Below, piece after piece: positions 26,371 to 34,686 of a stretch of DNA of 64,000 nucleotides; within the stretch, counting starts at the first letter, position 1; each line of letters begins with the position of its first letter. The stretch is from positions 509,984 to 573,983 of the forward strand of contig CAWJKP010000009.1 of assembly GCA_963843465.1 (NCBI GenBank). The letters are read 5' to 3'. Under the pieces are notes generated by a model, which was not told where the DNA came from, made no database searches, and saw only the letters and a program-made list of their open reading frames with translations. The stretch comes from CAWJKP01 sp963843465 (GTDB lineage: Bacteria; Planctomycetota; Planctomycetia; Pirellulales; Thermoguttaceae). A program made the translations under genes and the position numbers.

Positions 26371-26816
26371 GCCCGCGTCAGTCCCCGCCGCACGGCACGT
26401 TCCATGATCCCATGCACCTCGTCCCAGGTGAGGCCCAACTGGTCGGCCACGGCCTGCTGGCTGGCCGCCCGCAGCCAGTCGATCGCCAGACGCTCGAACA
26501 GTGCCGTGAACCGGCTGTGCGGTTCGGCCCAAGGCAGACGCACCACACGTACCCCATGCTCCGCACACCGGCAACGGGGAGGCTCCGCGTGCAGGACCGT
26601 ACGGTACTGGCAGGTATCCAAATGCCGCCAAAGTCGCTCGCTATCGTGGTCATACAAGAGACACTCCGCTTGACACTCCGGGCAGGTCCAAGCGACCTGG
26701 GCCTCGTGCCCCAGATAGACATGAACTTCCCCCTCCTTCAGACGCAAGTCCACCCGCTCCACACGCCAGGGAGAGGTGATGCCCAAAATCTGCTGATAAA
26801 GTTGCGAGTCTTGCAT
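26358..26816 (-). CDS. ISL3 transposase, N-terminal part
   Basis: Begins MQDSQLYQQILGITSPWRVE at ATG 26816. It contains the N-terminal zinc-binding region of ISL3 transposases (CPECQAECLLYDHD, CRCAEHG) and the HTH segment (AASQQAVADQLGLTWDEVHG). The frame ends at about 26358 because one base is missing near 26365-26375, after RAVRRGLTR. The catalytic part lies in the next frame. Confidence 0.85.
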   Translation of the reverse strand: MQDSQLYQQILGITSPWRVERVDLRLKEGEVHVYLGHEAQVAWTCPECQAECLLYDHDSERLWRHLDTCQYRTVLHAEPPRCRCAEHGVRVVRLPWAEPHSRFTALFERLAIDWLRAASQQAVADQLGLTWDEVHGIMERAVRRGLTRARRK

Positions 26817-27703
26817 GGTGTTCTCCTTGGTTCGGAAAAACTCCATGATACTCGCTTGACGCCCACTGACCGAAGGTCGAGGATTGGTATTGCTCGGAGA
26901 CACGGAGTCGGGCTCTGCTGGGAAGCAACCCGGCAAGGGATATCCGAGTCAGGGCGGGTGAATGACCCGCACGGTCCCGGTTGCTACGCCGCCGGGACCG
27001 TCTTCTTCCTATCCCCATTCATTTGCCCTGCCATACCTCAGAAAATCCCGGGGTCTGGGGCGGAGCCCCAGTTTTCCTCCCGTCCTCGTCCACCCAAAAG
27101 CCGGAATACAAAAGAGTCGCACTGCCTCTACGGCCCGTCGTTCCTGGTCTTCGAGCGTTCACAGGGGGTGTTTCTGGAATTCTTCTGTGGCAACAAGTCG
27201 AGCCGAAGCGAGGCCAAGAACATTTGCTCCTACCTGCCGCTGACGCAGGCGGACATCGACGCCAGGGCGGCCAGGGGCGAAGACGTGAACGGCTTGGTGC
27301 CGCATGGTCCGCTCCCGCTGACGCTCAAGAGCCGGCTCGTGGAAAAGGGCCCCTACTCGTGGCACATTCCCCTTGTGGCAAAGTGCAACGAGCCGTTCAC
27401 CAATCTGCCCGGGATGGATCAGATCACCAAGGAGATTGCGGCATTCCTAGCCGTCATAGACAAGAGCGTGGAACGCGCAACGGCGGCCGATGGTCGCGCC
27501 CGGTAAGGGAAACTGTGATCGGCAATGATTGCTGACCCTGGTTCGATCAACAGGGCCGGGCTACCTGCTCGACGGTAATGGGCCGCCAGCGGCCAGAGTC
27601 GATACGCGCTATCAGGGCAGCTTGGCAACCGGACGCAAAGCAGGCTGGGGGTTTCGGCCAGGAATCGGTGGTAAGATGACAACGGCAACACCCGGCCGGT
27701 CGT

Positions 27704-28846
27704 TCAGGGCGTCGTAATCAGATTGGTCTTGCAGGGCTTGGCAGGAATGCAGTGCCGGCTGCAAAGTTCCAGGAATGGCCTGAGCACCAGTTCGGCGACG
27801 ACGCTTTCCGGCAGCCGCCATGAGCCGCCGTGAAAGACCAGCGGTTGCCCGGCCGAAAGATGCTGGTACACCCGTTTCATCTTCGCCATGACCGGCGGCA
27901 AATCGCCCTGCTTGGGGCGCGTGATCTTGGCGGCCGAATAGACAATGTGCGGCGAGCCCAAATCGCGGCTGAGGTTGACCAAGCCTTCCAGGTCACGTAT
28001 TGGCTGAACGTCCGGCAGCCCAAAATCGGCCATCGTCTTGCCGCCGTGCAAGGGGGCTCGCGGGAACAAGGGGTCGATCCGCAGAAAGATGGGGAGGCGT
28101 TCTCTCCGCAGGAAGCGGAGTGCCTCCACGCGACTCTCGACGCTCGGGGCCGCTTGGTCGAGCAAGCGTCGATGCTCGTCATTGAAGAAGGCCAAGGAAC
28201 ACTCCACCCGCAAAGGCGGGCTTCCGTGCGCATCGAACCAAGGTCGTCGCGGATGATCGTGCGGCAATTCGTTGAGTCGGTGGAGGGCCCGAACGTACCG
28301 ATCATCCATCAGTACGGCCGGGTTCTTCGTCAGCAGCGTGACGGTCGTGAAGCGACTGCGGTGCTCTGCCAGTCGCTCCAGCACGAAGAGCGTGTGGCGA
28401 TGCTCTTGCTCCAACGGTTGAAGCGGATCGGTGCTGTTCGACAAGTGTACGGGCGCGGGTGGGACATCGTAAGCTTCCAACGCCTCCATGTCCCGGCATA
28501 AATCCTGGCGGAAACGATTCTTGCAGTTGGGCTCCGCCGCGATGTAGCCGGTCGCGTAGCAGTATTGGCACCCATGCTGGCAGCCGGTGTAGACGTTGAT
28601 GCAGTAACGATGCCCGGAAGGGAATTCGCGTTGGTCGGCAAAGGGGCAATACCACTTGATGACCCGAGGACGGGTAACTTCCAACACGTCCTTTTCCGAG
28701 GCGTGGGGCAGGAAATAAAGCGCCACGGCGGCTCGGTCCCGCTCACTCAGCTTGTCGAAAACAGGCCGGTACTTCGGGTGGACCCGTCGTGCGAGCGCGA
28801 GCCCCTTGTCTGCATCTTGGATTAAGAGGCCCTGCTTGTCGGACAT
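27704..28846 (-). CDS. Spore-photoproduct-lyase-like radical SAM protein (third of cluster)
   Basis: A 380-residue protein. The cluster motif is CQHGCQYC (Cys 89, 93, 96), followed by YATGYIAAEPN, and NSTDPLQPLEQEHRHT, a signature of SPL-like radical SAM proteins. TLLTKNP and VECSLAFFNDEHRRLLDQAAPS match later strands of the barrel. The N-terminal 80 residues are a separate helical extension. The substrate is unknown; the superfamily includes DNA photoproduct repair, but most SPL-like members are uncharacterised. It is the last gene of a five-gene minus-strand cluster, 26 bp after the DUF523 gene, with a GGGAG ribosome binding site before ATG 28846. Confidence 0.85.
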   Translation of the reverse strand: MSDKQGLLIQDADKGLALARRVHPKYRPVFDKLSERDRAAVALYFLPHASEKDVLEVTRPRVIKWYCPFADQREFPSGHRYCINVYTGCQHGCQYCYATGYIAAEPNCKNRFRQDLCRDMEALEAYDVPPAPVHLSNSTDPLQPLEQEHRHTLFVLERLAEHRSRFTTVTLLTKNPAVLMDDRYVRALHRLNELPHDHPRRPWFDAHGSPPLRVECSLAFFNDEHRRLLDQAAPSVESRVEALRFLRRERLPIFLRIDPLFPRAPLHGGKTMADFGLPDVQPIRDLEGLVNLSRDLGSPHIVYSAAKITRPKQGDLPPVMAKMKRVYQHLSAGQPLVFHGGSWRLPESVVAELVLRPFLELCSRHCIPAKPCKTNLITTP

Positions 28847-28872
28847 GGAAAACTCCCGCTCAATAGACCGCG

Positions 28873-29329
28873 CTACCCGACGCGAATCACTTTAATGCCG
28901 CCGCGCGTGAGGACTTCGCCCGTCACACCCTGGCGGTCGCACGAAGGGCTCCCCCCTTTGAGATACGCGCCGGGCACTGATGATCTCCGCGATTTCCAAG
29001 GCGTATCGCGCCCCGTTGACGTGGAAGTGCGTCACGTCTTCTCCGGTTTCCGGGGCGATGATCCGCAACCCCGTATCGAGAACCTGAGCGCCGGTGCCGT
29101 GGAGCGTCTCGCTCGTTCTGGGTGTCGCCATACCGCCGAGTTGCTCGGGACAGATCGGCACGAGAACATACCGCTGCCCGAGCCGCTTGATGAGTTCTTC
29201 ACGCTTCTTTGGCCTGCGCCCGTGCCAACGGCAGGGAATGCCGAGCAGACACGCGCTTACCAAAACTGGTTCGGCACAGTTTCCATCATTGAAAAGGCAA
29301 CCCTGCCTTCGATCCGTTTTGTGTGTCAT
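28873..29329 (-). CDS. DUF523/TudS-like Fe-S protein with apparent frameshift
   Basis: N-terminal VLVSACLLGIPCRWHGRRPK and VPICPEQLGGMATPR are hallmark DUF523 motifs. The frame as read then derails after IAEIISARR. Restoring one base near 28966 gives AYLKGGSPSCDRQGVTGEVL and RGGIKVIRVG ending at TAG 28873-28875, exactly the DUF523 C-terminus. The three conserved Cys (SAC, CPE, SPSC) are the [4Fe-4S] ligands in TudS, the thiouracil desulfidase of this family. Restored length is about 152 residues, normal for the family. Its position within a radical SAM cluster suggests a sulfur-related step on a nucleobase (inference). Confidence 0.82.
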
Positions 29330-29370
29330 GCGAGTGCCCTTCCGCTCCCGGGAATCGCTCCAAGTCGTTC

Positions 29371-30882
29371 TTAATCCACGAGAGGCTTGGTGCTGTCGTC
29401 GTGCGGCTTTCTCTCAATCAGGTAGACAGCGGCCCCGCGCCTTCTCGCTCGGTCCGTCAAGTCGGTGACAAACAGGTCGTCCAAGGCGAATCGCCTGAAG
29501 TGACGTTCGAGGTGACATGGCAACAAATCCGCGTCCTCAATTACCAGTTGCTTCGCCATTCCCAGCAACTGGGCGATGAGCGAACGGCCGCTCGGCAGCA
29601 CAAGGACATCCTCGTCGAATGCACGAAGCGGCGCGTAGAGGGTGTCCTCACCGCCGGACGACATGCCCCCCATGACCAGGTGAATCGCCTTAAAGTAGTC
29701 CGACGCAGAGAACTGGCGAAAGACCCACCCATTCTTGAAGATGAACCGTCCGATCCCATGCTGTATTTTGCCAAGCCTGTTGTTCTCAATCAACTCCGCC
29801 GGACGTAGCACTTGAGAATCGACGGGATCGCACGCGGCGTCTTGGCCAATCAGCGAATTCGCCTCACGATGGGATATTTCCTCGATTGAAAAGCGACTGA
29901 AGAGGTTACATGCCCGCAGCATTAGCGCAACATCGAAATTCATTTGCGGGTCGTCGGAGTTCTTGTCCACCCAGTCGAACAAGCTTTCGCGGCGGAACAT
30001 CAGGTTGGCAAAGACCCTGGGATTCCTGTAGAAGGCGTTGGCGATCGACTTGTTCCCCCGAACCACGTCAACCAACGTCAAGTCGAACGATTTCTGGTGT
30101 GCGGCAAATGCTTTTCGGCACAGCATCACGGTTATCTTGGCGGAGCCGCACGCCATGTCCAGCAAGTGAAGGCGCGGTGAGGCGGAGCGAGCCACCAGGG
30201 AGGCAAAGACGCCATCAAAGAGCGATTGGCTCCGTTCCCGAATCCACGGATCGTTTCTTGGCGTGAAGCACGCGAATAGCTGGCCGATGAGCGCATGACT
30301 CAGTGGGCGATTGCAGACCTCTGCCGGAGGGTAGACAAATAGCTGGATGCCGTTGGTCTGCACCACCGGAATGCGCCTATAGTGCCAATAGAGGGAGTTC
30401 GCTTCAGGCACCATTCCACATGGGCAGATGAGCGGCAGGTACTTCGGGTTCTCTGGTGCGTGGGGGTTTGCCAGTTTGCTGAGCAGATATACAGGGTGTC
30501 TCGCGCTGACTATGGCCGCAGCCGAACCACCACAGTCCCCGGATACACGAATCGTCTCAAAGCCGACAATCCTCCTCAGTACAGAGAGCATGTTCTGGCG
30601 GCCAGCATGGCAATCCAGACAGGTACGGAGCAACAGGAAATAGGTGCGAACGAATTCACGCCGCAGGTTGCCGGCAAAGTTCCCGGCGATCAGGGCAGTC
30701 CAAGCAGTCTCCAATTGTGCGATTTCTCTTGCCAAGGGACCGCAGTGCCTCCAATACTCGTCCCAAGCCACGCTGGTGACGCGAATTCGGCGGCCCTTGG
30801 TCACATCGAGAGCCGTCAGAAGGCGCGTTTCTCTCAATGCACTTCGCAGCAAGCGCTGGTTGTACCTTTGCAAACGATCCAC
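29371..30882 (-). CDS. Methyltransferase-like protein of the radical SAM cluster
   Basis: A 503-residue protein starting at GTG 30882. The second half has a Rossmann SAM-binding region: LHLLDMACGSAKI (about residues 238-250, motif I), DLTLVDVVRGN (motif II) and FDVALMLRACNLFSRF (motif IV). The first 230 residues are unrecognised but carry cysteines in CLDCHAG, DCGGS and LICPCG that might bind metal. The C-terminal part is acidic and aromatic with no match. It lies 23 bp after the second radical SAM gene and 41 bp before DUF523, so it is almost certainly co-transcribed. Methyl transfer is predicted from the fold only; the substrate is unknown. Confidence 0.7.
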   Translation of the reverse strand: MDRLQRYNQRLLRSALRETRLLTALDVTKGRRIRVTSVAWDEYWRHCGPLAREIAQLETAWTALIAGNFAGNLRREFVRTYFLLLRTCLDCHAGRQNMLSVLRRIVGFETIRVSGDCGGSAAAIVSARHPVYLLSKLANPHAPENPKYLPLICPCGMVPEANSLYWHYRRIPVVQTNGIQLFVYPPAEVCNRPLSHALIGQLFACFTPRNDPWIRERSQSLFDGVFASLVARSASPRLHLLDMACGSAKITVMLCRKAFAAHQKSFDLTLVDVVRGNKSIANAFYRNPRVFANLMFRRESLFDWVDKNSDDPQMNFDVALMLRACNLFSRFSIEEISHREANSLIGQDAACDPVDSQVLRPAELIENNRLGKIQHGIGRFIFKNGWVFRQFSASDYFKAIHLVMGGMSSGGEDTLYAPLRAFDEDVLVLPSGRSLIAQLLGMAKQLVIEDADLLPCHLERHFRRFALDDLFVTDLTDRARRRGAAVYLIERKPHDDSTKPLVD

Positions 30883-30905
30883 GGGGCGAGCTTTCTACAC
30901 GGTTG

Positions 30906-31862
30906 CTACGGCTGGAACAGTCCCAGTTGGCTGCTCCCGCTGGCCGCTGGCGGCCAGCGGCCCGAAATGTGGCAAGAGCCACGGGAGATGTCCGGGTTCT
31001 TGCAAGCACAGACGAGAACCTCCAGGCCGTAACGATCTGCGATAGATTTCAGACGCTCGATGATCTCAAGACGCGCTGAAGTCGGAAGCGCCCGGACCCG
31101 GCTGTTGCCTGCATGGATCGCCAGAAGCTCGCTGCTAGCGAAGCGGTCCAAGAGCCTGTTGAGCATCAGCTTGTCCTTGATGTGCCGCCGCAGCGACCCG
31201 ATCACCGCTGGTCGGAGAAAGAGGACGCTGGCGGCAATCTTGCGCATGCCGATGCGGGCCAACGCCGCACAAAGCGGTTCCAGGCAGTCCGCGCCGTCGG
31301 TCACGCCGGGCAGAATTGGATCGAGTCTCGCCTCGATGGGGATGTGTGTGCCGATCAATTCGGCTGCCTGTGCGAGCCGCACCTCCGGCGTCGCCGCGCC
31401 GGGTTCAAACGCGGCAGCCGTTCCTGGATCAAGCGTAATCAGCCCTATTCGTCCCTGGACCAGGGGTGCGTGGGCGGCCAGCAGGTTGCGGTGCCGCTCG
31501 GGAATCCGTCCCTTGGTGACGAAGGCTATCCCAATCCCCGACTCCAAGAGGAACCTGAACACGTCGTAAGCCATGTTCAGAACCTCGGGAACCGGCTGAA
31601 ATGGATCGCTCGATGGGCTGAAATACACGGTGGTTGGCTTCTTGCGTTTGCGGCCCAACTCGTCCCGCAGCTTGGCAAGCGTATTGGTGTAGAATGCGAC
31701 CCTGCCTTCGCCAGGGTGCGTCAGGTAGCCGCGGGCGTAACAGTAGCAGCACTCGTGAGCGCAACCTGCCGTCAGGTTGACCGTCGGAACGTGTGCCAGG
31801 CAGGCCAAACTGGAAGGCGTGAGCACTGCCGATTTTCGCTCTATTCGGATTACTTGAGCCAC
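30906..31862 (-). CDS. Spore-photoproduct-lyase-like radical SAM protein (second of cluster)
   Basis: A 318-residue protein started at GTG 31862, 16 bases after the preceding gene's stop; an in-frame ATG at 31943 would overlap that gene and adds an unlikely N-terminus. The cluster motif is CAHECCYC (Cys 34, 38, 41), then YARGYL and VYFSPSSDPFQPVPEVLNMA, the SPL-like substrate-loop signature. VTKGRIPERH and ASVLFLRPAVIGSLRRHIKD are further family motifs. The C-terminus contains CACKNPDISRGSCHISGRW, a second Cys group that could bind another Fe-S cluster or zinc. Substrate unknown. Confidence 0.85.
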   Translation of the reverse strand: MAQVIRIERKSAVLTPSSLACLAHVPTVNLTAGCAHECCYCYARGYLTHPGEGRVAFYTNTLAKLRDELGRKRKKPTTVYFSPSSDPFQPVPEVLNMAYDVFRFLLESGIGIAFVTKGRIPERHRNLLAAHAPLVQGRIGLITLDPGTAAAFEPGAATPEVRLAQAAELIGTHIPIEARLDPILPGVTDGADCLEPLCAALARIGMRKIAASVLFLRPAVIGSLRRHIKDKLMLNRLLDRFASSELLAIHAGNSRVRALPTSARLEIIERLKSIADRYGLEVLVCACKNPDISRGSCHISGRWPPAASGSSQLGLFQP

Positions 31863-31878
31863 GGTGGTCAACTTTCTC

Positions 31879-33018
31879 TCAAAGCACGCAGTTGCATCGC
31901 CCAATGCACTTCTGCAAATCCAGCGACGCGAACATCGCCTCATCTTCCAGGCACAGGCCGATCTCCAGATCGGGCCGCTGCCGCCGAATACACTCGACCA
32001 GGCATCGGTAGACCTCTTCGCGGGTGGAGCGACTGAAGCGAAACCGTCCGTCGTCCGACTTGGCCGGCCCGCGGTCCAGCAATGTTGAAATCGCGTTCCG
32101 CTTGCCGAGCTTCAGTTCCATGAGTCGCAGGGCTTGTGGATAGGAGCAGACGGAACCGAGCGTGAGCCGCGACAAGGGAACAGATTCGAGCAACATCGCC
32201 ATGAACCGGGCGTAGGTCTCCTGCCAATCGGCCACCGGGATAATCGGCATGACCACTGCCCGAACCGGGTAACCGGCCTGGGCGCATCGCCGCATGGCTT
32301 CCAGCCGGGCCATGACATCCGGCGTGTTTCTCTCGAAACTCTCCACTACTTCCGGGGCATTAACGGTCCAAGAGAGGATCGTTCGGCCAGCATGACCAAG
32401 GTCCAGCAGATTCTCCACATCGGCGCTCTTCGTCAGTACGACCATTTGGGCATACGGATGGCGGGCGAAGAAGGGAATCATCGCTCGTGCGTAGCCGCTG
32501 AGCGGCTCCAACGCGAGCCCGTCCTGGAGCTTGCCCAGATAGAAGGCTGTCGGACGCCCAAGCTCGTTTGCGGTTCGGTCTACTTCGCGGAGGATTTCCT
32601 CCAGGTTGAGGAATATCTTCACGGTCGGCGAGAACCAGACACCAGGCGTGCCGGCCAGGTAGCAGTAGTGGCAGCCGTAGGGGCAGAAGCCATAGGGCGA
32701 GAAATGCCAGTAGTTCGGGCAGGCGTTGCCGCCTTCTTCGCTAAAGCGCACCGCACTGCGGTGCTCACCGAGAACGAGCGTCTGTTTGCCGCGCTCATGC
32801 AATCCCAACAGGCTGCTTTCGCCCAGATCGACTCGATTATGCGGGGTGCCAAACGCCTCGACCACTTCCGCGTTGCGGTAAGCCGAACAAATTCCATCGG
32901 CCAATCGCCGACGACCCTCTGTGCGGTTGCTTCCGCTGGCCAGCACGATCCTGGAGGGCCGAAACAGCGGCGCTGGCCGCGGCGCATAGTTTTCCGGGGA
33001 CTTTTCGACCACGAACAT
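31879..33018 (-). CDS. Spore-photoproduct-lyase-like radical SAM protein (first of cluster)
   Basis: A 379-residue protein beginning MFVVEKSPENYAPRPAPLFR at ATG 33018; the frame is open further upstream but without protein-like sequence. The cluster motif is CPYGCHYC (Cys 112, 116, 119). LAGTPGVWFSPTVKIFLN follows, with VVLTKSADVENLL, LSWTVNAPEVVESFE and CLEDEAMFASLDLQKCIGRC. The C-terminal Cys set (CIGRCNCVL) and overall arrangement match spore photoproduct lyase homologues of non-sporulating bacteria. It is the lead gene of the cluster; the 800-bp noncoding region upstream should hold the promoter. Confidence 0.88.
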   Translation of the reverse strand: MFVVEKSPENYAPRPAPLFRPSRIVLASGSNRTEGRRRLADGICSAYRNAEVVEAFGTPHNRVDLGESSLLGLHERGKQTLVLGEHRSAVRFSEEGGNACPNYWHFSPYGFCPYGCHYCYLAGTPGVWFSPTVKIFLNLEEILREVDRTANELGRPTAFYLGKLQDGLALEPLSGYARAMIPFFARHPYAQMVVLTKSADVENLLDLGHAGRTILSWTVNAPEVVESFERNTPDVMARLEAMRRCAQAGYPVRAVVMPIIPVADWQETYARFMAMLLESVPLSRLTLGSVCSYPQALRLMELKLGKRNAISTLLDRGPAKSDDGRFRFSRSTREEVYRCLVECIRRQRPDLEIGLCLEDEAMFASLDLQKCIGRCNCVL

Positions 33019-33815
33019 GAGGCCATCCCTCCCGGTTCGACGTACCGCGTATAGCGGGAATGTGGACGGACGTATACTATAACGGTCTGTGCCCGCTCTT
33101 TCAAGTCGGCTTCTTGGCCACCCGTGTTTGCGGGAACATTCGACGATCAACCGCTCCTGCCATCGCCGCCGCCACTGGCTACCGTCCGCCCAGCGCGAGG
33201 CTGGTGAGGAATAACAGCGACCTGGGCGGCACATCCCCAGCAGCCCAACATGCGGGTGGACGGACGGACGGCTCCTTATCAGAAAAACCGGAGCGCCGCC
33301 TGTTGACAACGGCCGCTCCCCCACCTGAAAATGGGGCGCGACCGCGGGAGGGCGGCTCCGCCTACGGTGTAATACCATAGAGGTAGGGTTAGAGAGACGT
33401 GAGCCGAGCCGGCAACAGAGACCGGCCCATCGTGGGCTGGGCATCCTGATAACCAATTTCAAGGTTGCCAGCTATGTTGTCGGTCGGTCAGCAATTGCCG
33501 CCGGCCTAAAGGTTTGTTCGATCCTGTTGAGAGGTTCCAGTGACCAGATAAGAGGTACAGCCCCACGCGGGCGATGAAAACAATTTGAACGACGCGCAAG
33601 GCGTCAAGAACTGCTTCTTGCAAAACCGCCAACCTGAGCCGTAAGGCTCTTGCATGTCCGAACGCAGTCTTGGACCCGCGCTCCCGTCGAGGGAGCGTCG
33701 GGCCAGGCTGTTTCGGACGCCCCTTGGCGGGGGCTGCAAGAGCGGTCTCGGTCTCGACGCTCCTTTCTTTTTCGGCGCGAGAATCGGGACAGTCGGACAT
33801 GGGAGCTTCCCCATC
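33019..33815. other. Divergent intergenic region between radical SAM cluster and ECF sigma gene
   Basis: No convincing gene in about 800 bp; overlapping minus-strand frames around 33459-33859 are Arg/Ser-rich and inconsistent. The stretch must contain promoters for two divergent units. At 33060-33090 there is an AT-rich patch (GTATACTATAACGG) that on the minus strand could supply a -10 (TATAGT) for the radical SAM cluster. This is weak evidence. Confidence 0.4.
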
Positions 33816-34469
33816 GTGACAGAATCATTTGACATTAGCCGCGGCTCGGTCGGTTCCACGTCGTCCAGCTTTCTGGACCGTGTGAAGGCCCGAGATGAAG
33901 GCGCTTGGCGGCGGTTGGAGAGCGTCTATGGCCATCTGGTTCTTTATTGGTGTCGATATTATGGCGTTCGGCGAGAGGATCGTGCCGATGTCTGCCAAGA
34001 CGTATTTCGAGCCGTTGCCGTCAGCATCGACGGCTTTCAGCGGGACCAGACGGGCGGCACTTTTAGGGGATGGTTGCGGACGATCACTCACAGCAAGATC
34101 GCGGACCATGTTCGGCGACAGAACCGACAACCGGCTGCCATTGGCGGCTCCGGTGCCCACGAGCGGTTCTTGGCAATCCCGGATAGCGATGCAAGCAGCA
34201 GCCTCCCCGAAGCGAGCGACCAAGAGAAGGCGATCATCGTCAATCGGACCCTCGATCTGATCCGCCCGGAGTTTGAGGATCGCACCTGGCAAGCGTTTTG
34301 GCGAGCAACCGTCGAGGGCCAGCCGTCCGGTGTTGTGGCCGAGGCGCTGGAAATGAAAGCGGGGGCAGTCAGGCAGGCAAAATCTCGCGTCCTCCGCCGT
34401 TTGAGGGAGGAATTGCAACAGCTTCTCGAACCCGAAGGCTGTAGCCTGGAGGCGGTTCGTAGCACTTAG
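33816..34469 (+). CDS. ECF-type RNA polymerase sigma factor
   Basis: A 217-residue protein from GTG 33816. Region 2 is visible as AWRRLESVYGHLVLYWCRYY followed by DRADVCQDVFRAVAVSIDGF and FRGWLRTITHSKIADHVRRQ. Region 4 is WQAFWRATVEGQPSGVVAEA with LEMKAGAVRQAKSRVLRRLR, the recognition helix. It lies two genes upstream of a Ser/Thr kinase whose N-terminus carries an HxxxCxxC motif, an arrangement described for planctomycete ECF groups, where the kinase may act as or modify the anti-sigma function. It probably drives the downstream envelope genes (inference). Confidence 0.9.
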   Translation: MTESFDISRGSVGSTSSSFLDRVKARDEGAWRRLESVYGHLVLYWCRYYGVRREDRADVCQDVFRAVAVSIDGFQRDQTGGTFRGWLRTITHSKIADHVRRQNRQPAAIGGSGAHERFLAIPDSDASSSLPEASDQEKAIIVNRTLDLIRPEFEDRTWQAFWRATVEGQPSGVVAEALEMKAGAVRQAKSRVLRRLREELQQLLEPEGCSLEAVRST

Positions 34470-34686
34470 AACTTGTACGACAAGGAGTTATGACAACAGG
34501 CTTGTTCGACCGCCGTTCAACGGCGAGGAGGGTCACAAAAGTCGTGTGACACCTCAAACGTTATTTATCAGTAGGGGAGCGAAGATCGTGGCGAGTCGCC
34601 CGACTTGCCTCCTTACTGCCGCACCAGCACATCACACCTGGGCGGGAGGCGCGGGCACGTGTGAGGTTTCGGTTCTAACCCAAGCG

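Larger units (their letters stand above)
25571..27109 (-). mobile_element. ISL3-family insertion sequence (about 1.54 kb)
   Basis: The left end begins GGCTCTTCCGGGATTTAGG (25571). The right end read inward is GTATTCCGGCTTTTGGGTGG (from 27109). These match the two ends of the MITE at 647-813. The element carries one transposase gene on the minus strand and about 290 bp of noncoding DNA beyond its start. The host gene supplies the flanks; AAAAG occurs at both junctions, but a clean 8-bp duplication is not visible, so the exact right boundary may be off by a few bases. Confidence 0.8.
25105..27506 (+). pseudogene. Hypothetical element-encoded gene split by an ISL3 insertion
   Basis: The 5' part (25105-25570) encodes about 155 residues: MDPEITTLFQEYLKLTKGNK, an Ala-rich helix, a middle region GNYGITVSGEEVNDLGNQID and ...PDSEAFKRIAAKSLEK. 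The 3' part (about 27110-27506) continues in sense with ESHCLYGPSFLVFERSQGVF and ends ATAADGRAR at TAA. Removing 25571-27109 joins the halves into a protein of about 285 residues. The N-terminal helix resembles, by eye, those before HTH domains in planctomycete element proteins; the function is unrecognised. A Cys near the C-terminus and LVPHGPLPLTLKSRLVEKG have no family match that I know. The split copy is presumably non-functional. Confidence 0.75.
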
